The position numbers and the translations under genes are program-made. A DNA stretch of 64,000 nt, from the NCBI GenBank assembly GCA_963556195.1, contig CAUVYP010000593.1, forward strand, positions 1 through 64,000. Reading direction: 5' to 3'. How positions within the stretch are numbered: position 1 is the stretch's first letter; each line of letters starts with the position of its first letter. This document shows positions 52,301-62,700 of this stretch, piece after piece. This stretch comes from Sepiola atlantica. Lineage: Eukaryota > Mollusca > Cephalopoda > Sepiida > Sepiolidae. The notes beneath the pieces are model-generated. The model had not been told where the DNA came from. It did no database searches and saw only the letters and a program-made list of their open reading frames with translations.

Positions 52301-52434
52301 CTTGTACTGCCGGAGATATGTCGATACAAACTGAATACGCAAAACATCAACAAAATTTAGCGCGTTTTAAAGTTGATATCGCTTTTGTTTATAACTTCCA
52401 CATTTATTCGAATTGTGCAACGAAACTTTGCAGA
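49306..52434. repeat. 19-monomer duplication, copy 2 (partial)
   Basis: This tandem copy of 45,772-48,900 ends where gcagagagtcgcag at 52,431 replaces gcagacagtcgcgg. The copies are around 99.8% identical by eye, with no length difference. The following pair of units (52,318-52,689) is an extra copy of the B-prime plus A pair before it. Confidence 0.83.
51016..51201 (+). repeat. Monomer subclass with cgtggaga and ccgcagat
   Basis: This B-derived unit has three linked marks: cgtggagaca at unit position 122, agaaatgcag near 160-166, and ccgcagat at the unit end. Marks near the end of one unit travel with marks in its middle, so whole monomers are the inherited block. Copies recur once per HOR in most zones from 8 kb to 55 kb, for example in units starting 28,697, 32,417, 35,764, 37,996, 41,530, 43,018, 46,180, 47,482, 49,714, 53,062 and 55,480. 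Confidence 0.75.
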
Positions 52435-55400
52435 GAGTCGCAGAGACACATGTTCTACTGGAGTACTAAGTTTTAGAAGTGCAGCTTGTGTACTGCCGGA
52501 GATATGTCGATACAAACTGAATACGCAAAACATCAACAAAATTTAGCGCGTTTTAAAGTTGATATCGCTTTTGTTTATAACTTCCACATTTATTCGAATT
52601 GTGCAACGAAACTTTGCAGACAGTCTCGAATAGGCCTTTTCTACTGAAGTACCAAGTTTCAGAAGTGCAGCTCTTGTACTGCCGGAGATATGTCGATACA
52701 AACTGAATACGCAAAACATCAACAAAATTTAGCGCGTTTTAAAGTTGATATCGCTTTTGTTTATAACTTCCACATTTATTCGAATTGTGCAACGAAACTT
52801 TGCAGACAGTCGCAGAGACACATGTTCTACTGGAGTACCAAGTTTTAGAAGTGCAGCTGTTGTACTGCCGGAGATATGTCGATACAAACTGAATACGCAA
52901 AACATCAACAAAATTTAGCGCGTTTTAAAGTTGATATCGCTTTTGTTTATAACTTCCACATTTATTCGAATTGTGCAACGAAACTTTGCAGACAGTCTCG
53001 AATAGGCCTTTTCTACTGAAGTACTAAGTTTCAGAAGTGCAGCTCTTGTACTGCCGGAGATATGTCGATACAAACTGTATACGCAAAACATCAACAAAAT
53101 TTAGCGCGTTTTAAAGTTGATATCGCTTTTGTTTATAACTTCCACATTTATTCGAATTGTGCAACGAAACTTTGCAGACAGTCGTGGAGACAGATTTTCT
53201 ACTGAAGTACCAAGTTTCAGAAATGCAGCTCTTGTACTGCCGCAGATATGTCGATACAAACTGAATACGCAAAACATCAACAAAATTTAGCGCGTTTTAA
53301 AGTTGATATCGCTTTTGTTTATAACTTCCACATTTATTCGAATTGTGCAACGAAACTTTGCAGACAGTCTCAAATAGGCCTTTTCTACTGAAGTACAAAG
53401 TTTCAGATGTGCAGCTCTTGTACTGCCGGAGATATGTCGATACAAACTGAATACGCAAAACATCAACAAAATTTAGCGCGTTTTAAAGTTGATATCGCTT
53501 TTGTTTATAACTTCCACATTTATTCGAATTGTGCAACGAAACTTTGCAGACAGTCTCGAATAGGCCTTTTCTACTGAAGTACCAAGTTTCAGATGTGCAG
53601 CTCTTGTACTGCCGGAGATATGTCGATACAAACTGAATACGCAAAACATCAACAAAATTTAGCGCGTTTTAAAGTTGATATCGCTTTTGTTTATAACTTC
53701 CACATTTATTCGAATTGTGCAACGAAACTTTGCAGACAGTCTCGAATAGGCCTTTTCTACTGAAGTATTAAGTTTCAGAAGTGCAGCTCTTGTACTGCCG
53801 GAGATATGTCGATACAAACTGAATACGCAAAACATCAACAAAATTTAGCGCGTTTTAAAGTTGATATCGCTTTTGTTTATAACTTCCACATTTATTCGAA
53901 TTGTGCAACGAAACTTTGCAGACAGTCGCAGAGACACATGTTCTACTGGAGTACCAAGTTTTAGAAGTGCAGCTTGTGTACTGCCGGAGATATGTCGATA
54001 CAAACTGAATACGCAAAACATCAACAAAATTTAGCGCGTTTTAAAGTTGATATCGCTTTTGTTTATAACTTCCACATTTATTCGAATTGTGCAACGAAAC
54101 TTTGCAGACAGTCTCGAATAGGCCTTTTCTACTGAAGTACCAAGTTTCAGAAGTGCAGCTCTTGTACTGCCGGAGATATGTCGATACAAACTGAATACGC
54201 AAAACATCAACAAAATTTAGCGCGTTTTAAAGTTGATATCGCTTTTGTTTATAACTTCCACATTTATTCGAATTGTGCAACGAAACTTTGCAGACAGTCG
54301 CGGAGACACATTTTCTACTGAAGTACCAAGTTTCAGAAGTGCAGCTCTTGTACTGCCGGAGATATGTCGATACAAACTGAATACGCAAAACATCAACAAA
54401 ATTTAGCGCGTTTTAAAGTTGATATCGCTTTTGTTTATAACTTCCACATTTATTCGAATTGTGCAACGAAACTTTGCAGACAGTCTCGAATAGGCCTTTT
54501 CTACTGAAGTACCAAGTTTCAGATGTGCAGCTCTTGTACTGCCGGAGATATGTCGATACAAACTGAATACGCAAAACATCAACAAAATTTAGCGCGTTTT
54601 AAAGTTGATATCGCTTTTGTTTATAACTTCCACATTTATTCGAATTGTGCAACGAAACTTTGCAGACAGTCTCGAATAGGCCTTTTCTACTGAAGTATTA
54701 AGTTTCAGAAGTGCAGCTCTTGTACTGCCGGAGATATGTCGATACAAACTGAATACGCAAAACATCAACAAAATTTAGCGCGTTTTAAAGTTGATATCGC
54801 TTTTGTTTATAACTTCCACATTTATTCGAATTGTGCAACGAAACTTTGCAGACAGTCGCAGAGACACATGTTCTACTGGAGTACCAAGTTTTAGAAGTGC
54901 AGCTTGTGTACTGCCGGAGATATGTCGATACAAACTGAATACGCAAAACATCAACAAAATTTAGCGCGTTTTAAAGTTGATATCGCTTTTGTTTATAACT
55001 TCCACATTTATTCGAATTGTGCAACGAAACTTTGCAGACAGTCTCGAATAGGCCTTTTCTACTGAAGTACCAAGTTTCAGAAGTGCAGCTCTTGTACTGC
55101 CGGAGATATGTCGATACAAACTGAATACGCAAAACATCAACAAAATTTAGCGCGTTTTAAAGTTGATATCGCTTTTGTTTATAACTTCCACATTTATTCG
55201 AATTGTGCAACGAAACTTTGCAGACAGTCGCAGAGGCACATGTACTACTGGAGTACCAAGTTTTAGAAGTGCAGCTGTTGTACTGCCGGAGATATGTCGA
55301 TACAAACTGAATACGCAAAACATCAACAAAATTTAGCGCGTTTTAAAGTTGATATCGCTTTTGTTTATAACTTCCACATTTATTCGAATTGTGCAACGAA

Positions 55401-57153
55401 ACTTTGCAGACAGTCTCGAATAGGCCTTTTCTACTGAAGTACTAAGTTTCAGAAGTGCAGCTCTTGTACTGCCGGAGATATGTCGATACAAACTGTATAC
55501 GCAAAACATCAACAAAATTTAGCGCGTTTTAAAGTTGATATCGCTTTTGTTTATAACTTCCACATTTATTCGAATTGTGCAACGAAACTTTGCAGACAGT
55601 CGTGGAGACAGATTTTCTACTGAAGTACCAAGTTTCAGAAATGCAGCTCTTGTACTGCCGCAGATATGTCGATACAAACTGAATACGCAAAACATCAACA
55701 AAATTTAGCGCGTTTTAAAGTTGATATCGCTTTTGTTTATAACTTCCACATTTATTCGAATTGTGCAACGAAACTTTGCAGACAGTCTCAAATAGGCCTT
55801 TTCTACTGAAGTACAAAGTTTCAGATGTGCAGCTCTTGTACTGCCGGAGATATGTCGATACAAACTGAATACGCAAAACATCAACAAAATTTAGCGCGTT
55901 TTAAAGTTGATATCGCTTTTGTTTATAACTTCCACATTTATTCGAATTGTGCAACGAAACTTTGCAGACAGTCGCGGAGACACATTTTCTACTGAAGTAC
56001 CAAGTTTCAGAAGTGCAGCTCTTGTACTGCCGGAGATATGTCGATACAAACTGAATACGCAAAACATCAACAAAATTTAGCGCGTTTTAAAGTTGATATC
56101 GCTTTTGTTTATAACTTCCACATTCATCTGAATTGTGCAACGAAACTTTGACGACAGTCTCGAATAGGCCTTTTCTACTGAAGTACCAAGTTTCAGATGT
56201 GCAGCTCTTGTACTGCCGGAGATATGTCGATACAAACTGAATACGCAAAACATCAACAAAATTTAGCGCGTTTTAAAGTTGATATCGCTTTTGTTTATAA
56301 CTTCCACATTTATTCGAATTGTGCAACGAAACTTTGCAGACAGTCTCGAATAGGCCTTTTCTACTGAAGTATTAAGTTTCAGAAGTGCAGCTCTTGTACT
56401 GCCGGAGATATGTCGATACAAACTGAATACGCAAAACATCAACAAAATTTAGCGCGTTTTAAAGTTGATATCGCTTTTGTTTATAACTTCCACATTTATT
56501 CGAATTGTGCAACGAAACGTTGCAGACAGTCGCAGAGACACATGTTCTACTGGAGTACCAAGTTTTAGAAGTGCAGCTTGTGTACTGCCGGAGATATGTC
56601 GATACAAACTGAATACGCAAAACATCAACAAAATTTAGCGCGTTTTAAAGTTGATATCGCTTTTGTTTATAACTTCCACATTTATTCGAATTGTGCAACG
56701 AAACTTTGCAGACAGTCTCGAATAGGCCTTTTCTACTGAAGTGCCAAGTTTCAGAAGTGCAGCTCTTGTACTGCCGGAGATATGTCGATACAAACTGAAT
56801 ACGCAAAACATCAACAAAATTTAGCGCGTTTTAAAGTTGATATCGCTTTTGTTTATAACTTCCACATTTATTCGAATTGTGCAACGAAAATTTGCAGACA
56901 GTCGCAGAGACACATGTTCTACTGGAGTACCAAGTTTTAGAAGTGCAGCTGTTGTACTGCCGGAGATATGTCGATACAAACTGAATACGCAAAACATCAA
57001 CAAAATTTAGCGCGTTTTAAAGTTGATATCGCTTTTGTTTATAACTTCCACATTTATTCGAATTGTGCAACGAAACTTTGCAGACAGTCTCGAATAGGCC
57101 TTTTCTACTGAAGTACCAAGTTTCAGAAGTGCAGCTCTTGTACTGCCGGAGAT

Positions 57154-59716
57154 ATGTCGATACAAACTGAATACGCAAAACATCAACAAAATTTAGTGCG
57201 TTTTAAAGTTGATATCGCTTTTGTTTATAACTTCCACATTTATTCGAATTGTGCAACGAAACTTTGCAGACAGTTACGGTTACACATTTTTTACTGAAGT
57301 ACCAAGTTTCAGAAGTGCAGCTCTTGTACTGCCGGAGATATGTCGATACAAACTGAATACGCAAAACATCAACAAAATTTAGCGCGTTTTAAAGTTGATA
57401 TCGCTTTTGTTTATAACTTCCACATTTATTCGAATTGTGCAACGAAACTTTGCAGACAGTCTCGAATAGGTGTTTTCTACTGAAGTATTAAGTTTCAGAA
57501 GTGTAGCTCTTGTACTGCCGGAGATATTTCGATACAAACTGAATACGCAAAACATCAACAAAATTTAGCGCGTTTTAAAGTTGATATCGCTTTTGTTTAT
57601 AACTTCCACATTTATTCGAATTGTGCAACGAAACTTTGCAGACAGTCGCGGAGACACATTTTCTACTGAAGTACCAAGTTTCAGAAGTGCAGCTCTTGTA
57701 CTGCCGGAGATATGTCGATACAAACTAAATACGCAAAACATCAACAAAATTTAGCGCGTTTTAAAGTTGATATCGCTTTTGTTTATAACTTCCACATTTA
57801 TTCGAATTGTGCAACGAAACTTTGTAGACAGTCTACAATAGGCCTCTTCTACTTAAGTACCAAGGTTCAGAAGTGCAGCTCTTGTACTGCCTGAGATATG
57901 TTGATACAAACTGAATACGCACCACATCAACAAAATTTAGCGCGTTTTAAAGTTGATATCGCTTTTGTTTATAACTTCCACATTTATTCGAATTGTGCAA
58001 CGAAACTTTGCAGACAGTCGCACGGACACATGTTCTACTGGAGTACCAAGTTTTAGAAGTGCAGCTGTTGTACTGCCGGAGATATGTCGATACAAACTGA
58101 ATACGCAAAACATCAACAAAATTTAGCGCGTTTTAAAGTTGATATCGCTTTTGTTTATAACTTCCACATTTATTCGAATTGTGCAACGAAACTTTGCAGA
58201 CAGTCTCGAATAGGCCTTTTCTACTGAAGTACCAAGTTTCAGAAGTGCAGCTCTTGTACTGCCGGAGATATGTCGATACAAACTGAATACGCAAAACATC
58301 AACAAAATTTAGCGCGTTTTAAAGTTGATATCGCTTTTGTTTATAACTTCCACATTTATTCGAATTGTGCAACGAAACTTTGCAGACAGTCTCGAATAGG
58401 CCTTTTCTACTGAAGTACCAAGTTTCAGAAGTGCAGCTCTTGTACTGCCGGAGATATGTCGATACAAACTGAATACGCAAAACATCAACAAAATTTAGCG
58501 CGTTTTAAAGTTGATATCGCTTTTGTTTATAACTTCCACATTTATTCGAATTGTGCAACGAAACTTTGCAGACAGTCGCGGTTACACATTTTCTACTGAA
58601 GTACCAAGTTTCAGAAGTGCAGCTCTTGTACTGCCGGAGATATGTCGATACAAACTGAATACGCAAAACATCAACAAAATTTAGCGCGTTTTAAAGTTGA
58701 TATCGCTTTTGTTTATAACTTCCACATTTATTCGAATTGTGCAACGAAACTTTGCAGACAGTCTCGAATAGGTGTTTTCTACTGAAGTATTAAGTTTCAG
58801 AAGTGTAGCTCTTGTACTGCCGGAGATATGTCGATACAAACTGAATACGCGAAAACATCAACAAAATTTAGCGCGTTTTAAAGTTGATATCGCTTTTGTT
58901 TATAACTTCCACATTTATTCGAATTGTGCAACGAAACTTTGCAGACAGTCGCGGAGACACATTTTCTACTGAAGTACCAAGTTTCAGAAGTGCAGCTCTT
59001 GTACTGCCGGAGATATGTCGATACAAACTGAATACGCAAAACATCAACAAAATTTAGCGCGTTTTAAAGTTGATATCGCTTTTGTTTATAACTTCCACAT
59101 TTATTCGAATTGTGCAACGAAACTTTGTAGACAGTCTCAAATAGGCCTCTTCTACTTAAGTACCAAGGTTCAGAAGTGCAGCTCTTGTACTGCCTGAGAT
59201 ATGTCGATACAAACGTCATACGCACCACATCAACAAAATTTAGCGCGTTTTAAAGTTGATATCGCTTTTGTTTATAACTTCCACATTTATTCGAATTGTG
59301 CAACGAAACTTTGCAGACAGTCGCACGGACACATGTTCTACTGGAGTACCAAGTTTTAGAAGTGCAGCTGTTGTACTGCCGGAGATATGTCGATACAAAC
59401 TGAATACGCAAAACATCAACAAAATTTAGCGCGTTTTAAAGTTGATATCGCTTTTGTTTATAACTTCCACATTTATTCGAATTGTGCAACGAAACTTTGC
59501 AGACAGTCTCGAATAGGCCTTTTCTACTTATGTACCAAGTTTCAGAAGTGCAGCTCTTGTACTGCCGGAGATATGTTGATACAAACTGAATACGCAAAAC
59601 ATCAACAAAATTTAGCGCGTTTTAAAGTTGATATCGCTTTTGTTTATAACTTCCACATTTATTCGAATTGTGCAACGAAACTTTGCAGACAGTCGCGGTT
59701 ACACATTTTCTACTGA
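57154..59716. repeat. 7-monomer HOR (1,302-1,303 bp)
   Basis: Units from about 57,154 repeat about 1,303 bp later. A ggttacacatttt unit lies at 57,279 and 58,581. It is followed by an A unit with ggtgttttctac and gtattaag, a B unit, the actaaat or gaatacg unit with tacttaagta, and a unit with cgcacggacac and agctgttg. The spacing grows from 1,302 to 1,303 at the inserted base near 58,851. A third ggttacac unit stands at 59,698, six monomers further. Confidence 0.78.
58828..59014. repeat. Only 187-bp monomer in the window
   Basis: This unit has gaatacgcgaaaacatc where all others have gaatacgcaaaacatc or a substitution variant of it. The result is a one-base insertion near 58,851. It is the only length gain among about 344 monomers, and it shifts the phase of all later units by one base. 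It lies in the second copy of the 7-monomer repeat and is absent from the first, so it arose after that duplication. Confidence 0.85.
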
Positions 59717-62700
59717 GGTACCAAGTTTCAGAAGTGCAGCTCTTGTACTGCCGGAGATATGTCGATACAAACTGAATACGCAAAACATCAACAAAATTTA
59801 GCGCGTTTTAAAGTTGATATCGCTTTTGTTTATAACTTCCACATTTATTCGAATTGTGCAACGAAACTTTGCAGACAGTCTCGAATAGGCCTTTTCTACT
59901 GAAGTATTAAGTTTCAGAAGTGTAGCTCTTGTACTGCCGGAGATATGTCGATACAAACTGAATACGCAAAACATCAACAAAATTTAGCGCGTTTTAAAGT
60001 TGATATCGCTTTTGTTTATAACTTCCACATTTATTCGAATTGTGCAACGAAACTTTGCAGACAGTCGCGGAGACACATTTTCTACTGAAGTACCAAGTTT
60101 CAGAAGTGCAGCTCTTGTACTGCCGGAGATATGTCGATACAAACTGAATACGCAAAACATCAACAAAATTTAGCGCGTTTTAAAGTTGATATCGCTTTTG
60201 TTTATAACTTCCACATTTATTCGAATTGTGCAACGAAACTTTGCAGACAGTCTCGAATAGGCCTTTTCTACTGAAGTACCAAGTTTCAGAAGTGCAGCTC
60301 TTGTACTGCCGGAGATATGTCGATACAAACTGAATACGCAAAACATCAACAAAATTTAGCACGTTTTAAAGTTGATATCGCTTTTGTTTATAACTTCCAC
60401 ATTTATTCGAATTGTGCAACGAAACTTTGCAGACAGTCGCGGAGACACATTTTCTACTGAAGTACCAAGTTTCAGAAGTGCAGCTCTTGTACTGCCGGAG
60501 ATATGTCGATACAAACTGAATACGCAAAACATCAACAAAATTTAGCGCGTTTTAAAGTTGATATCGCTTTTGTTTATAACTTCCACATTTATTCGAATTG
60601 TGCAACGAAACTTTGCAGACAGTCTCGAATAGGCCTTTTCTACTGATGTACTAAGTTTCACAAGTGCAGCTCTTGTACTGCCGGAGATATGTCGATACAA
60701 ACTGAATACGCAAAACATCAACAAAATTTAACGCGTTTTAAAGTTGATATCGCTTTTGTTTATAACTTCCACATTTATTCGAATTGTGCAACGAAACTTT
60801 GCAGACAGTCTCGAATAGGCCTTTTCTACTAGAGTGTCAAGTTTCAGAAGTTCAGCTCTTGTACTGCCGGAGATATGTCGATACAAACTAAATACGCAAA
60901 ACATCAACAAAATTTAGCGCGTTTTAAAGTTGATATCGCTTTTGTTTATAACTTCCACATTTATTCGAATTGTGCAACGAAACTTTGCAGACAGTCTCAA
61001 ATATGCCTCTTGTACTACAGTACAAAGTTTCAGAAGTGCAGCTCTTGTACTGCCTGAGATATGTCGATACAAACTGAATACGCACCACATCAAACAAATT
61101 TAGCGCGTTTTAAAGTTGATATCGCTTTTGTTTATAACTTCCACATTTATTCGAATTGTGCAACGAAACTTTGCAGACAGTCGCAGAGACACATGTTCTA
61201 CTGGAGTACCAAGTTTAAGAAGTGCAGCTTTTGTACTGCCGGAGATATGTCGATACAAACTGAATACGCAAAACATCAACAAAATTTAGCGCGTTTTAAC
61301 GTTGATATCGCTTTTGTTTTTAACTTCCACATTTATTCGAATTGTGCAACGAAACTTTGCAGACAGTCTCGAATAGGCCTTTTCTACTAAAGTACCAAGT
61401 TTCAGAAGTGCAGCTCTTGTACGTCCGGAGATATGTCGATACAAACTGAATACGCAAAACATCAACAAAATTTAGCGCGTTTTAAAGTTGATATCGCTTT
61501 TGTTTATAACTTCCACATTTATTCGAATTGTGCAACGAAACTTTGCAGACAGTCGCGGAGACACATTTTCTACTGAAGTACCAAGTTTCAGAAGTGCAGC
61601 TCGTTTACTGCCGGAGATATGTCGATACAAACTGAATACGCAAAACATCAACAAAATTTAGCGCGTTTTAAAGTTGATATCGCTTTTGTTTATAACTTCC
61701 ACATTTATTCGAATTGTGCAACGAAACTTTGCAGACAGTCGTGGAGACACATTCTCTACTGAAGTACCAAGTTTCAGAAATGCAATACTTGTACTGCCGC
61801 AGATATGTCGATACAAACTGTATACGCAAAACATCAACAAAATTTAGCGCGTTTTAAAGTTGATATCGCTTTTGTTTATAACTTCCACATTTATACGAAT
61901 TGTGCAACGAAACTTTGCAGACAGTCTCAAATAGGCCTTTTCTACTGAAGTACAAAGTTTCAGATGTGCAGCTCTTGTACTGCCGGAGATATGTCGATAC
62001 AAACTGAATACGCAAAACATCAACAAAATATAGCGCGTTTTAAAGTTGATATCGCTTTTGTTTATAACTTCCACATTTATTCGAATTGTGCAACGAAACT
62101 TTGCAGACAGTCGCGGAGACATTTTTTCTACTGAAGTACCAAGTTTCAGAAGTGCAGCTCTTGTACTGCCGGAGATATGTCGATACAAACTGAATACGCA
62201 AAACATCAACAAAATTTCGCGCGTTTTAAAGTTGATATCGCTTTTGTTTATAACTTCCACATTTATTCGAATTGTGCAACGAAACTTTGCAGACAGTCTC
62301 GAATAGGCCTTTTCTACTGAAGTACCAAGTTTCAGAAGTGCAGCTCTTGTACTGCCGGAGATATGTCGATACAAACTGAATACGCAAAACATTAACAAAA
62401 TTTAGCGCGTTTTAAAGTTGATATCGCTTTTGTTTATAACTTCCACATTTATTCGAATTGTGCAACGAAACTTTGCAGACAGTCTCGAATAGGCCTTTTC
62501 TACTGAAGTATTAAGTTTCAGAAGTGTAGCTCTTGTACTGCCGGAGATATGTCGATACAAACTGAATACGCAAAACATCAACAAAATTTAGCGCGTTTTA
62601 AAGTTGATATCGCTTTTGTTTATAACTTCCACATTTATTCGAATTGTGCAACGAAACTTTGCAGACAGTCGCGGAGACACATTTTCTACTGAAGTACCAA

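Larger units (their letters stand above)
47854..56781. repeat. Recurring 5-monomer module (930 bp)
   Basis: A module of B, A with cagatgtg, A with gtattaag, B-prime with cagcttgtg, then plain A recurs at 47,854-48,783, 51,388-52,317, 54,178-55,107 and 55,852-56,781. Partial forms are at 48,784-49,305 and at 53,434-54,177, where the B unit is missing. The modules are separated by other units (agctgttg B-prime; gtactaag with ctgtatacg; cgtggaga; tacaaag), giving spacings of 13-14 monomers (2,418 and 2,604 bp) between 52,690 and 56,800. Confidence 0.8.
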
